Of a DNA stretch of 46,673 nucleotides, positions 16,237 to 24,384 are shown piece after piece. The DNA is from HO2-45-28 sp964412115. GTDB lineage: Bacteria; Patescibacteriota; Minisyncoccia; HO2-45-28. The notes under the pieces are model-generated. The model saw only the letters and a list, made by a program, of their open reading frames with translations, was not told where the DNA came from and made no database searches. The stretch covers positions 1-46,673 of the forward strand of contig CAYPMM010000003.1 of NCBI GenBank assembly GCA_964412115.1, written 5' to 3'. Position numbers and translations under genes: made by a program. Every line of letters starts with the position of its first letter. The stretch's first letter is position 1.

Positions 16237-16997
16237 GCGCCGGCGTACTTTTTGGTTATTATTTCCAAATAAGCTTCTTCAAGCGATTTTTCCCCGCTTA
16301 TGTCGTGAGGCGCTCCGTATGCCACTTTGCGCCCGCGGTCAATAATGCATACATGGTCAGCCGATTCGGCTTCTTCCAAGTAGTGGGTGGTTAAAAATAT
16401 GGTTGTCCGGTCTTTTTTTCGCACGTCTTGCAGGTAAGTCCAGACGTTTTTGCGGCTCAAGGGGTCAAGGCCGGTTGTCGGCTCATCCAAAAAAAGCACC
16501 CGTGGGTTATGCATAAGCCCGCGCACTATTTCAAGCTTGCGTTTCATTCCGCCGGAATACGAGCTTATCGGCTTAAAAATATCTTTCGCAAGTCCGACGA
16601 CATCGGCAAGCTCGGCCAGTCTTTTTTTATAATCTTTGGACATTAGCGAATAAAGCGGGCGAAACGGATAAAGCCCGTAAAGACTGGCATGGAATCTTAT
16701 GTTTTCTTCGGCGGTAAGATTTTTATCGAGGCTTGGGTTTTGGAAAATGACGCCGATTCTCCGCCTGACTTCTTTTTCGTGAGAGTCCAGGTCAAAGCCG
16801 GCTATGCTTATGCGCCCTGCTGTTTTTGTAAGTGTGGTTGTAAGAACGGATATGGTTGTTGTTTTACCCGCCCCGTTCGGTCCCAAAAAAGCGAAAAATT
16901 CGCCCTCCTCAACCGAAAATGAAACGCCATCAACGGCGTTTTCAGACGCCTTTTTATAACGCTTAACAAGGTTTTTGACCTCAATAATCGGCGTCAT
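16233..16997 (-). CDS. ABC transporter ATP-binding protein, ABC-2 exporter type
   Basis: A 254-residue ATPase with Walker A GPNGAGKTT, signature YSGGMKRKLEIVRGL, Walker B VLFLDEPTTGLD and the switch His of LTTHYLEEAE. It powers the permease encoded immediately downstream (overlapping by 4 bases). It starts 6 bases after the stop of the DUF3105 gene, so the three minus-strand genes are likely one operon. Confidence 0.92.
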   Translation of the reverse strand: MTPIIEVKNLVKRYKKASENAVDGVSFSVEEGEFFAFLGPNGAGKTTTISVLTTTLTKTAGRISIAGFDLDSHEKEVRRRIGVIFQNPSLDKNLTAEENIRFHASLYGLYPFRPLYSLMSKDYKKRLAELADVVGLAKDIFKPISSYSGGMKRKLEIVRGLMHNPRVLFLDEPTTGLDPLSRKNVWTYLQDVRKKDRTTIFLTTHYLEEAESADHVCIIDRGRKVAYGAPHDISGEKSLEEAYLEIITKKYAGA

Positions 16998-17003
16998 GCG
17001 GGA

Positions 17004-17618
17004 CTATATCCCTCCGCTTGCTCCGGGAATTTTTTCCGGCCCCTGGTTGGAATGGCGTTTTATGAAATCACTTATGCGTCTAGTCGGAAGGTCGTTGTTT
17101 TCAATATTGAATTTATCCACTCGCCCCCAGGACACCAGCGCGATATCGGTGTCGTTCGCTTCTCTGGGCGTGATTATAACTTTTGCCGCCGCGAATTGTT
17201 TTAATTCCTCTTTGATTTGTTCGGACACCCTCGGGTTAAATGAAATCCAGACATCCCCGTGTTCAAGATTGTGGATGATGTTTTGGTCGGGGATTGGTTC
17301 GGCGCGAAATCCCGAGCGCGCGGTCTGGGCGTAGTGCGGTCCAGATGACGGAGGGTTTGAAGTGTATTCGGGCAAATGGCTGCCCGCCGCGACATGGACT
17401 GCCTCCATTAAAGGAACCGCGCGGCTAAAATCCTCTCCTTCGGGCGTCGAATTTTGCAAAAGAAAATATGTGCCGTAGCCGACAGCAGCCAATATAATGG
17501 CGACGATAAAATATTTTTTAAGCCGGCGCGTAAATATTTCGCGCCTTAAAACTTTACGCTCCTCCTCTTTTTTTGCCTCCCGCCTGTCTTTTTTTGACTG
17601 ATACTCCTGTTCTTCCAT
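17004..17618 (-). CDS. DUF3105 membrane-anchored protein
   Basis: A 204-residue protein with a very basic, charged cytoplasmic N-terminus (about 1-35), one transmembrane helix (about 36-55), and an outside DUF3105 domain with YTSNPPSSGPHY and HNLEHGDVWI. The conserved His and Cys-free core suggests a metal-binding or enzymatic site, but the family has no assigned function. TATAAT lies 7 bases before the ATG, so the transcript is probably leaderless. It is the first gene of the minus-strand ABC operon. Confidence 0.85.
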   Translation of the reverse strand: MEEQEYQSKKDRREAKKEEERKVLRREIFTRRLKKYFIVAIILAAVGYGTYFLLQNSTPEGEDFSRAVPLMEAVHVAAGSHLPEYTSNPPSSGPHYAQTARSGFRAEPIPDQNIIHNLEHGDVWISFNPRVSEQIKEELKQFAAAKVIITPREANDTDIALVSWGRVDKFNIENNDLPTRRISDFIKRHSNQGPEKIPGASGGI

Positions 17619-17640
17619 GAAAGATATTATAACCTATTTT

Positions 17641-18207
17641 TTAAAAAATAATAACGCTTGCGATAAAAAAGTAAACAAGAAGACTTATTAAATCCTGAAT
17701 GATGGTCGCTACCGGCCCCCCGCCCAGCGCCGGATCGGTGTGCTCCTTATGAAGAATGCCGGTGATTAATACGGCCAAAACCGGCGCGGTTGTAAGATTT
17801 ATAAGCATGGTCAATCCAATCGTAAGGCCGATGGCCAAAGACCCGAGCCACCATCCCGCAAAAACGCCCAAGAGAGCTCCAGAAATTATTCCGATACCAA
17901 GTCCGACCGCGCTTTCCTTAAAAATATATTTTATAAAATTAACCGTTCTTTTTTCAGCCAGGGCTCGGACGTAAATAGTTTGGGTTTGAGTTCCGACGGC
18001 ATCGGACAAATACACCGCAACCGGAATGAAAAAAGCGAGGCGAACGTCGGCCGAAAGAATTGCTTCAAATTTGGAAAGTATAATTGTCGCCAGAAGGCCG
18101 CCCAAAATGCCGATAAAAAGCCACGGGACGCGGCGCTCAATTAAATGATCCACCCGCTCTTTAATGACGTCCTCCTCGGCGTACTTCTTTTGAGCCTTTA
18201 TTTCCAT
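17641..18207 (-). CDS. MgtE-type divalent cation channel, membrane domain only
   Basis: A 188-residue protein matching the MgtE/SLC41 membrane domain: FFIPVAVYLSDAVGTQTQTIYVRAL and TAPVLAVLITGILHKEHTDPALGGGPVATIIQD, the latter containing the metal-path motif. The N and CBS regulatory domains of full MgtE are absent, so cytoplasmic Mg sensing must be lost or provided in trans. About five hydrophobic segments are visible. TATAAT lies 6 bases before the ATG, with TTTTCA 17 bases further up, again suggesting leaderless expression. Confidence 0.85.
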   Translation of the reverse strand: MEIKAQKKYAEEDVIKERVDHLIERRVPWLFIGILGGLLATIILSKFEAILSADVRLAFFIPVAVYLSDAVGTQTQTIYVRALAEKRTVNFIKYIFKESAVGLGIGIISGALLGVFAGWWLGSLAIGLTIGLTMLINLTTAPVLAVLITGILHKEHTDPALGGGPVATIIQDLISLLVYFFIASVIIF

Positions 18208-18230
18208 GTGGCAATTATACTATTTTTAAC

Positions 18231-18259
18231 TTGATATGAAAAGATAATTCGTGTATAAT
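18231..18259 (+). promoter_or_regulatory. Strong promoter of an orphan short transcription unit
   Basis: TTGATA (18231-18236) and TATAAT (18254-18259) are separated by 17 bases. It points into a region with no long gene, toward a GAAAGGAG site and a terminator. Confidence 0.7.
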
Positions 18260-18265
18260 TCCGGG

Positions 18266-18380
18266 TGGAAGTTGGAATTTGGGTTATTGGGAAAACCACC
18301 GACAGAAAGGAGACATGAATGGACCCAAACAAGGTTCGACAGATGCGAAATCCCCCAAGCCGTGCTCGGGGGATTTATTT
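18266..18380 (+). ncRNA. Candidate small RNA or short mRNA
   Basis: The promoter at 18231-18259 and the terminator at 18348-18376 define a transcript of about 115 nt. Near its 5' end GGTGG (18264-18268) can pair with CCACC (18296-18300). It then holds AAAGGAG with an ATG at 18315, opening a 31-codon frame that reads through the terminator to a TAA at 18408-18410. It could be a small RNA, a short peptide gene or a leader whose gene was lost. I do not recognise a known RNA family. Confidence 0.5.
18348..18376 (+). terminator. Terminator of the orphan transcription unit
   Basis: AAATCCCCC pairs perfectly with GGGGGATTT, followed by a T/A-rich tail. Confidence 0.75.
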
Positions 18381-18395
18381 ATAACATCCGAATTT

Positions 18396-18419
18396 AAAAA
18401 CCCCTGTTAAGGGGTTTTT
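18396..18419. terminator. Bidirectional terminator, mainly for the DUF378 gene
   Basis: AAAAACCCC pairs with GGGGTTTTT. It lies just after the minus-strand DUF378 stop and also backs up the plus-strand unit. Confidence 0.75.
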
Positions 18420-18446
18420 AAAAATATCCGTTAGACCACCTCGGAA

Positions 18447-18668
18447 TTACATCGTTGAAGATCCGGACATGCATTCTTTGCAGTTCTTGAAATGCGTCGC
18501 GGCTTCGTAGATGGCCGAAAGGCCAACCAAGATATAGATTGCTTTTGAAGTGAGAGCCATCTGCCCTCCGAAAAGAGAGCCGATGTCCCAGCCGAAAAGA
18601 GCCAGAGCTCCCCAGTTGAGGCCTCCTATTACCAGAAGCAAAAATGTGACTTTGTGTAAAAATTTCAT
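18447..18668 (-). CDS. DUF378 small membrane protein
   Basis: A 73-residue protein with two hydrophobic helices and the DUF378 signature LLVIGGLNWGALALFGWDIG followed by IYILVGLSAIYEA. The tail contains CKEC, a possible metal or redox pair. The family is widespread and of unknown function. It stands alone with its own downstream terminator. Confidence 0.85.
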   Translation of the reverse strand: MKFLHKVTFLLLVIGGLNWGALALFGWDIGSLFGGQMALTSKAIYILVGLSAIYEAATHFKNCKECMSGSSTM

Positions 18669-18896
18669 ATTTTTTTATGATTACTACCGTCGACCTTTAA
18701 ACCAGATTTCTTAATGATATTTTAGCTTTTTATACGGTTTTGCGCCAAAAAGTTATTAACATGTAAAAAATAACACAACCAATACCCCTACCGCCGGAAG
18801 CGGCTGCAGGAAAAGTCACGGAAGCAAAAGAGCCAGCCGGTCTTTGAACTGGCGTATAAATTCCTCGCACGGTCTGTGTCTGCTAATATAATATGT

Positions 18897-20378
18897 ATGA
18901 AACACGCCGGTTTTGCCGCTCCATTATTATTTCTTATACTTCTTTTTGCCGTGCCTTTCGGCGCTTTTGCCGCGACGCGCTCGCTTTCACTCGGACTTTC
19001 TGGCTCTGACGTAACCAGCTTGCAAAAATCTCTTATTGCGACAGGATATTTAGCCAACCGGTATGCCACGGGGTATTTTGGGCCGCTGACCGAGACCGCA
19101 TTAAAAAAGTTCCAGTGCGATAAGGAAATTATCTGCTCGGGTTCAAGCGCTGGTGGCTACGGCGTTTTTGGCCCGCGCACGCGCTCCGCCATGGCGACAG
19201 CTATTCCCGCAAGCAGGCAGGCTTTTTCCGCAAACGGCAGTTCTTTGACCGGGCCCGCCACGGGAGCTTTTGAAATTTCGGGGTGGATTCCTTATTGGCG
19301 CTCTGCCACGGGAACGCGGGACGTCCTTCCTTACTTATCCCAGCTTATAAGCGTTATGCCTTTCGGCTACAGCGTAAAAAGCGACGGCACGCTGGCCGAT
19401 ACCGCACGTATCGGTGAAGAACCGTGGAAGAGCTTCATCGCGGAAGCCAAAAAAAACAAAGTCAGAGTGATACCGACCGTAATGTGGGGCAACGGTGCCC
19501 ATATCCACCAGATACTAAGCGACACTAAAAAACGAATAGCTCTTGAAGACGAGATAGCGAACCTGGTCAAACAAAACGGCTTTGACGGAATTGATATTGA
19601 TTTTGAAGCAAAACGCCACGAAACCATAAATTATTTCTCAACTTTCCTGAAAGGTCTTTATCAGCGCATGGGCAATAAATGGGTGTATTGTACGATTGAA
19701 GCCCGCATGCCTCTTGAAGCCCGCTTTAGTCCGGGTGCCGTCATTCCTCCCGATGCCAGAGATTACGCCAACGACTACGTGGAGATGAATAAATACTGCG
19801 ACAGGGTGGAGATAATGGCCTACGACCAGGGTACGATTGATGTCCGTCTAAACGGCATACGTCGGGCACCATACGCGCCGACATCCGACATTGAGTGGGC
19901 GGAAGAGCTGGTAACGCTTGCCTCCCAAAATATTTCAAGAAACAAACTCATACTTGGCATTCCCACATATGGCTATGAATACAAAGTAACGCCGGTGTCG
20001 GACGGCAAACACGAATATAAAGTTTTGTGGCCCTTTAATCCGAAATACGCGGTAGAGATCGCCCAAAAACTCGGCATCATGCCTTCCAGAAACGAAGCGG
20101 GGGAGCTTGGCTTTACCTATGACCCGAAGCTTCTGGAGGAAACAGCGCCTTCAAGCGATGAATCGACCCAAACCCAGCAAGAAGTCGCAACGTCATCTGT
20201 CGCGGAAAACGAAAGTTCGGGGGTAAGCGCCAGTCAGCCATTCAACTACCTTTCGTGGAGCGACGCTAAAACTGTTGCCGACAAAGTCGCGCTTGCGAAA
20301 AAACTCGGAATACGCGGAGTCGCCGTCTTTAAATTTGACGGAGGCCAAGACCCGGGAATTTGGGGGGTGTTGAAGTAA
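18897..20378 (+). CDS. Secreted GH18 glycoside hydrolase with peptidoglycan-binding domain
   Basis: A 493-residue protein: signal peptide (1-26, ending AFA), a PG_binding_1 domain (about 27-95; LGLSGSDVTSLQKSLIATGYL...GYFGPLTETALKKFQ), a linker, then a GH18 TIM barrel (about 125-490) with the catalytic motif FDGIDIDFE and the later MAYDQ. GH18 enzymes cleave beta-1,4-linked N-acetylglucosamine polymers, and the spore-cortex SleL/YaaH branch acts on peptidoglycan. With a wall-binding domain, remodelling of its own or a host cell wall is likely. A Ser/Thr/Gln-rich loop (about 415-440) interrupts the barrel. I chose the ATG at 18897, next to TATAAT (18887-18892); the GTG at 18876 is upstream of that box. 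Confidence 0.88.
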   Translation: MKHAGFAAPLLFLILLFAVPFGAFAATRSLSLGLSGSDVTSLQKSLIATGYLANRYATGYFGPLTETALKKFQCDKEIICSGSSAGGYGVFGPRTRSAMATAIPASRQAFSANGSSLTGPATGAFEISGWIPYWRSATGTRDVLPYLSQLISVMPFGYSVKSDGTLADTARIGEEPWKSFIAEAKKNKVRVIPTVMWGNGAHIHQILSDTKKRIALEDEIANLVKQNGFDGIDIDFEAKRHETINYFSTFLKGLYQRMGNKWVYCTIEARMPLEARFSPGAVIPPDARDYANDYVEMNKYCDRVEIMAYDQGTIDVRLNGIRRAPYAPTSDIEWAEELVTLASQNISRNKLILGIPTYGYEYKVTPVSDGKHEYKVLWPFNPKYAVEIAQKLGIMPSRNEAGELGFTYDPKLLEETAPSSDESTQTQQEVATSSVAENESSGVSASQPFNYLSWSDAKTVADKVALAKKLGIRGVAVFKFDGGQDPGIWGVLK

Positions 20379-20437
20379 AAGTTTCAATACTTTCATCCAA
20401 CCGTATCAACCAAAATTGTTTCCGTGAAATTATTTTC

Positions 20438-21007
20438 TTACTTTACCAACTTTTCGACGCTTTCAACTGCATCGGGCAGTTCCATGCAAGAGTTTTCGCC
20501 TTCGATCGCGCCGGAAAAATGTCCCATGTTGTGTTTGATTGTGATTTCCGCGTCGAGTTTTTCTTTAAAAATATCCGCGTATTTTAAATCAACATGCGGG
20601 TCGTTATCTGAATGGATCGCCGCAAAGCCGTTTTTGGAGCTTGATTTTATTTTTTCAAAATCAACCGGTGTTTCAAAAAAGGTTTTAATTTCGTCATAGC
20701 CCAAATCCTCGGTAAATCCGGCGACAAAAACAACTCCGCCAACCCTTTGATTTTCAGGCAAAGTTTCCAAATAGCGCATTATTGTAATGCATCCGACGCT
20801 GTGGCCTATAAGATATAAATTTTCATCCGGCTGTCCTATTTCTTTCACAAGATATGGAACCCACGCGTTTTGTTTGGGATGTTCTGTGTCCGGAAACGCC
20901 GGAACTTTCACTTCAAATCCTTTGGCCTCAAGTTCTTTTTTAACCGACGGATACCAGCAGTATTCCGGAGTCCCTTCCCAGCAATGAACTATGATTGCTC
21001 TTTTCAT
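20438..21007 (-). CDS. RBBP9/YdeN-type serine hydrolase
   Basis: A 189-residue alpha/beta hydrolase. The nucleophile elbow is GHSVGC, the acid is in SDNDPHV and the His in GHFSG. The N-terminal AIIVHCWEGTPEYCWYPSVKKELEAKG segment is typical of the RBBP9/YdeN family. The enzymes are serine hydrolases with poorly known substrates. The gene stands alone. An ATGCTA-CA-TAGCAT palindrome lies just upstream of the start. Confidence 0.9.
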   Translation of the reverse strand: MKRAIIVHCWEGTPEYCWYPSVKKELEAKGFEVKVPAFPDTEHPKQNAWVPYLVKEIGQPDENLYLIGHSVGCITIMRYLETLPENQRVGGVVFVAGFTEDLGYDEIKTFFETPVDFEKIKSSSKNGFAAIHSDNDPHVDLKYADIFKEKLDAEITIKHNMGHFSGAIEGENSCMELPDAVESVEKLVK

Positions 21008-21119
21008 GTCATTATTATGCTACATAGCATATTACGCAGCAAGGTTTTGTTTCTCCCGAGATTAAATCTCGGGGATTTATAAAACACTCCACAACATCAA
21101 CCAAAATCGTTTTCATGAT

Positions 21120-21572
21120 TTAAAGATTGTTTTTGAAATATTTCATAAAAGCGGAGTACTCCTCCTTGTTAAAAAAATCTTTTTTGTTAAATTTGTATTT
21201 TTTCGGGTTTATCCATTTGTAAGCGCTATGCTCAAAAGAAATTTTTACACCCCCGCCGAGATATTTTCCTTCGTAAACCGTAAGCAGATTGAAACACGCT
21301 CCGTGTCTGCCTTTTCTGCGAAACTGAAAAAGAGGAACTCCTAATTTGTATTTGATTTTATTTCCGAGTTCTTCTTTTATTTCCCTTTTCAATATTTTTT
21401 CCAGGGAAACTTCTCCTTCAACGTTATCAACGCGCCCTCCCGGCAAGTCCCAGAAAATCGGCTTCCCGGCGGTTTTTAAAAATAAAAACTCGTTGCCCTT
21501 TTTCAAAAGCAACTTCAGCCCGACCCAGCACAAAGCGTAATCCCTTTTCATGTTTTTATTAATTTTTGCCAT
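21120..21572 (-). CDS. NUDIX hydrolase
   Basis: A 150-residue NUDIX protein. The box reads GGRVDNVEGEVSLEKILKRE followed by IKEELG: the catalytic REIKEE core is intact, but the spacing before it is a few residues longer than the standard GX5EX7REUXEEXGU pattern. It probably hydrolyses a nucleoside diphosphate-linked compound; substrate not predictable. TAAAAT lies 9 bases before the ATG, so it is likely leaderless. Confidence 0.88.
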   Translation of the reverse strand: MAKINKNMKRDYALCWVGLKLLLKKGNEFLFLKTAGKPIFWDLPGGRVDNVEGEVSLEKILKREIKEELGNKIKYKLGVPLFQFRRKGRHGACFNLLTVYEGKYLGGGVKISFEHSAYKWINPKKYKFNKKDFFNKEEYSAFMKYFKNNL

Positions 21573-21612
21573 AACACAAAAATTTTAGCACGCGGTTTGG
21601 GGTTTTGCCAGC

Positions 21613-21642
21613 AAAAATCCCGAGAATAATCTCGGGATTTTT
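21613..21642 (-). terminator. Terminator after the ABC-2 exporter genes
   Basis: AAAAATCCCGAG pairs with CTCGGGATTTTT, symmetrical with T-runs on both strands. It lies just after the minus-strand ATPase stop. Confidence 0.85.
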
Positions 21643-21659
21643 ATCAAGCGGCTTTTCGG

Positions 21660-22652
21660 CTAGACGGATTGGGATGCTTTTTCAAAAATATGCCGTATGA
21701 CTTCATCCACGTCCGGTTCGTCAATCAGAATATCGTCAACCGGCAGACCCGCGGACAGCAGGGAGGCGGCCACCGAAGGCGCGTCTTTTCGCGGTACGTT
21801 GATAATTGACCTGTGCGGACCGAGATACTTGAGCTTTCCGAAGCGCTCCAATGTTTCCCGCGCAACCCCCGCCTTATCAAAAGTGACAGTGAGCCGTTTA
21901 TGCGGCGCGTATTTTTTGACGAGCTTGTCGAGAGAGCCGTCATAGATAATGCGCCCCCTGTTTATAATAATGATGCGTTCACAAAGCTCCTTGATATCTT
22001 CCATGTAATGCGAGGTCAGAAGAACAGTCGTGTTTCGTTCCCGGTTATACTTTTTTATGAATTCCCGAATGTTTTTTTGCGCCACCACATCAAGTCCGAT
22101 CGTCGGCTCGTCTAAAAATAAAACTCTGGGGTTGTGCAGGAGAGCCGCGATTAGTTCGCATTTCAAACGCTGTCCCAATGACAGCTTACGCGTCTGTACG
22201 TTAAGAATTTCCCTGACACCGAGAACTTCGACAAGCTCTTCGAACTGGTCTTTAAACTCTTTGTCGGGCAGTTCGTAAATGGCTTTGTTCAGCAAAAACG
22301 CCTCGTATGCCGGAAGATCTTCCCAAAGCTGATTTTTTTGTCCCATCACAAGAGAAAATTGTTTTTGATATTCTTTTTCCCGGCGCTGGGGTGTGTAACC
22401 CAGCACAGACGCCGTGCCGCTTGTCGGCTCAATCAGCCCCGCGAGCATTTTTAGCGTGGTTGTTTTGCCCGCACCATTTGGCCCGAGAAATCCAACCAGC
22501 TCGCCCTCTTCCACCGAAAACGAAATGCCGTCGACCGCCCTTGCGTGTTCGACATTTCGCACAAAAAAAGATTTCAACGAACCGATAAGCCCGGGCTCTT
22601 TTCGATAGAACTCGTAGACGCGTGACAGGTTGCGGACTTCTATAGTAGACAT
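21660..22652 (-). CDS. ABC-2 exporter ATP-binding protein with C-terminal extension
   Basis: A 330-residue ATPase with Walker A GPNGAGKTT, signature LSLGQRLKCELIAAL (variant LSLGQ in place of LSGGQ), Walker B VLFLDEPTIGLD and switch His LTSHYMED. The Q-loop region VMGQKNQLWEDLPA is typical of the YbhF/ABC-2 branch. Residues about 245-330 form the DUF4162-type tail. It pairs with the permease gene 9 bases upstream in the same operon. Confidence 0.92.
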   Translation of the reverse strand: MSTIEVRNLSRVYEFYRKEPGLIGSLKSFFVRNVEHARAVDGISFSVEEGELVGFLGPNGAGKTTTLKMLAGLIEPTSGTASVLGYTPQRREKEYQKQFSLVMGQKNQLWEDLPAYEAFLLNKAIYELPDKEFKDQFEELVEVLGVREILNVQTRKLSLGQRLKCELIAALLHNPRVLFLDEPTIGLDVVAQKNIREFIKKYNRERNTTVLLTSHYMEDIKELCERIIIINRGRIIYDGSLDKLVKKYAPHKRLTVTFDKAGVARETLERFGKLKYLGPHRSIINVPRKDAPSVAASLLSAGLPVDDILIDEPDVDEVIRHIFEKASQSV

Positions 22653-22661
22653 GCGCGCTTG

Positions 22662-23459
22662 TTAAATACCCACGCTCTCATAACGTTTAAGCCCGCGATT
22701 CCACACAAACATGGTGACTCCGTAAAGTATTGCTATCCAAACCGCTTGTACGAAAATACCGTATATGCCCATGGAAATATCCATTTTTTTAAGATAAAGC
22801 TGTGCCGGGACAAACAGCGAATAGCCTGACGGAAGCAAAGACTGCGTTTGCGCGAATACTTCCGGCAAGAAAGATATCGGAAAAAGCCCGCCGGAAAAAA
22901 TACGCTTGATGCGGTCAATGCTTGAATATATTCCGTCTGTTTCGTCCGTCCAAAACGCAATAAGGCCGACAAGATATGAAATCATAAACTCAATCATAAA
23001 CGCGAAAACAGCCATGAGCGCAATGACTCCCAAGTATAAAAGATCGGTATTAAAAATTATCACAGGAAGGAAAAACAGTGTTATGACAATAAGCTGGGTT
23101 GCCACAGACATGAGCGTTGCCAGACTTGCAAATGACCGCATAAGATTCGCGGCAAGATAGCTTATCGGGCGCACGAGATAGGTTGAAAGTCTGCCGTGTT
23201 TAATGTCATTTGCGATGCGCTCGGACGCAAAACTCCGGACGACCATATTAAAAAGGTTGCCGATTAGAAAATAAGTAATCATTTCTTGCAGTGTAAATCC
23301 GCGAAGCGCGGTTTCTCCGCTCGCGCTGTAAACCGATGACCACAGCACCAAAATGAAAAGCATTTCGGCAATCTCGCCGACTCTATATCCAAGAATGGTG
23401 GACCTGTATGTGAGCGCGCGCTGCCAATTTGCCCGGATGAGAGCTAAGTATTTATGCAT
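22662..23459 (-). CDS. ABC-2 type permease (DUF990-like)
   Basis: A 265-residue membrane protein with about six hydrophobic segments and family marks RVGEIAEMLFILVLWSSVY, ITYFLIGNLFN and DIKHGRLSTYLVRPISYL. In many bacteria the ATPase of this type works with two different permeases; only one is encoded here, so it may form a homodimer. It is the first gene of the two-gene operon. Substrate unknown. Confidence 0.85.
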   Translation of the reverse strand: MHKYLALIRANWQRALTYRSTILGYRVGEIAEMLFILVLWSSVYSASGETALRGFTLQEMITYFLIGNLFNMVVRSFASERIANDIKHGRLSTYLVRPISYLAANLMRSFASLATLMSVATQLIVITLFFLPVIIFNTDLLYLGVIALMAVFAFMIEFMISYLVGLIAFWTDETDGIYSSIDRIKRIFSGGLFPISFLPEVFAQTQSLLPSGYSLFVPAQLYLKKMDISMGIYGIFVQAVWIAILYGVTMFVWNRGLKRYESVGI

Positions 23460-23528
23460 AAATATTCTTATTGAAAAATTTTAGCACAAAATTATGCTTT
23501 TTTTGAGCGGGGATTTGGTTTATTAAAT

Positions 23529-23786
23529 TTAGTCTTTCAATGAACCAAGGATTAAGGCCAGCTTCTTTTCCCGGGTCCAGCCTTTGAGTTCGGCTTCTCG
23601 TTTTCGGGCTTCGGCCAATGTTTTATGTTCTTCCGAATATTTTAAGGTTGCCGGACGGCGGATTTTGGTGTAGCGCGCGCCTCGTTTTGATTCGTTGTGC
23701 TCTTTTAAGCGCTTTTCTAAATTGTTTGTACAGCCGATATAAAGAGATTTGTCGGAGCATTCAAGGATGTAAATAAAGTGGGGCAT
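23529..23786 (-). CDS. GIY-YIG nuclease superfamily protein
   Basis: An 85-residue single-domain protein of the UPF0213/YhbQ type: HFIYILECSDKSLYIGCTNNLEKRLKEHNESKRGARYT, with the two Tyr of the GIY-YIG core (here YIL and YIG), the Arg after it, and a terminal AEARKREAELKGW segment containing the Glu. Such small proteins may act on DNA, but their cellular role is mostly unknown. It is not linked to an intron or phage. Confidence 0.88.
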   Translation of the reverse strand: MPHFIYILECSDKSLYIGCTNNLEKRLKEHNESKRGARYTKIRRPATLKYSEEHKTLAEARKREAELKGWTREKKLALILGSLKD

Positions 23787-23848
23787 ATGCTTAAAATTGC
23801 GAGTCGCTCGTATAAAATGTTGTCCCTCGGCTGACGCCTCAGGAAGCT

Positions 23849-23884
23849 GAATGTTTCAACCAAATTAAAATTTGGGAAACATTC
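23849..23884. repeat. Perfect-arm hairpin next to tRNA-Gln
   Basis: GAATGTTTC (23849-23857) pairs with GAAACATTC (23876-23884), and inside it CCAAATT pairs with AATTTGG. It lies immediately 3' of the minus-strand tRNA-Gln. Just beyond it lies CCTCGGCTGACGCCTCAGG (about 23825-23843), another short hairpin sequence ending in CCT/AGG. Confidence 0.6.
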
Positions 23885-23888
23885 GCTG

Positions 23889-23959
23889 CTGCGGGGCTTG
23901 GATTCGAACCAAGGTGACGACTTTCAGAGAGTCGCATCCTACCGCTAGATGACCCCGCA
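23889..23959 (-). tRNA. tRNA-Gln(CUG)
   Basis: On the minus strand: acceptor TGCGGGG/CCCCGCA, D-arm GTC-ATCTAGCGGTAG-GAT, anticodon arm GACT-CTCTGAA-AGTC (anticodon CUG, reading CAG), T-arm CTTGG-TTCGAAT-CCAAG, discriminator G. CCA is not encoded. Confidence 0.9.
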
Positions 23960-23999
23960 ATATTTGAAATTATAAGTTAAAATGCCATTTTTTCAATTA

Positions 24000-24378
24000 A
24001 GAAGCCCCCCGATGTTTGCCGGGGGGCTTGGCCAGCCGGAGGCTGGCGTTGACCGACTCGCGCCGGTCAGGTGCTCGATGATTTTTCCTCGCTCATGTTC
24101 CCAAGAAAGATGCCTAAAGCTAGGGCGGATGCATGGGTTCGGCCTCCTTCGAGGCTGTGCAGACCGCAACCGCGCCATGCGTGGGCGGGGATTTGCGCAT
24201 CTGCCGGTGTCGACGGGGTGGGGCCTTGGGCCCCGGTGAGTTGGGCGCCTGAAGTATGTCTTGCCGGCGCCGTAGCGCCCACGGACAGGGCCGGCAAGGC
24301 TACCCTACCTACGGCGGATGCATACAGCTCCTCCCCCCATGGATATACGAATGGATGAAAAGAACGATCTTGAAGCGT
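24000..24378 (-). ncRNA. Candidate novel structured RNA of about 378 nt
   Basis: No convincing gene fits between tRNA-Gln and 24443. On the minus strand a fully consensus promoter (TTGACA-17-TATAAT) predicts a start near 24378, and a hairpin terminator lies at 24002-24029. The transcript is visibly more GC-rich than its surroundings and full of hairpins: CTTGCCGGC/GCCGGCAAG with an inner CCGT/ACGG arm, GGGGCC-CAA-GGCCCC, GCCTC-GAAG-GAGGC, GACCG/CGGTC and CCAGCC-TCC-GGCTGG. The sequence ATGCATCCGCC(G/C)TAG occurs twice, about 190 nt apart, each behind a GGAGG. I looked for tmRNA, SRP RNA and 6S RNA consensus elements and found none. Confidence 0.7.
24002..24029 (-). terminator. Terminator of the candidate structured RNA
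   Basis: AAGCCCCCC pairs with GGGGGGCTT around a short loop. The minus-strand tail CTTCTTAATT is only moderately T-rich. Confidence 0.7.
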
Positions 24379-24384
24379 CTTGCC

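Noticed and set aside
21055..21073. CCCGAGAT/ATCTCGGG hairpin after the NUDIX gene as a terminator
   Set aside because: No T-run follows on either strand, so function is unclear.
24000..24378. tmRNA, SRP RNA or 6S RNA as identity of this locus
   Set aside because: No tRNA-like acceptor/T-arm or tag-coding segment, no SRP apical loop motif, and no long 6S-like single hairpin could be found.
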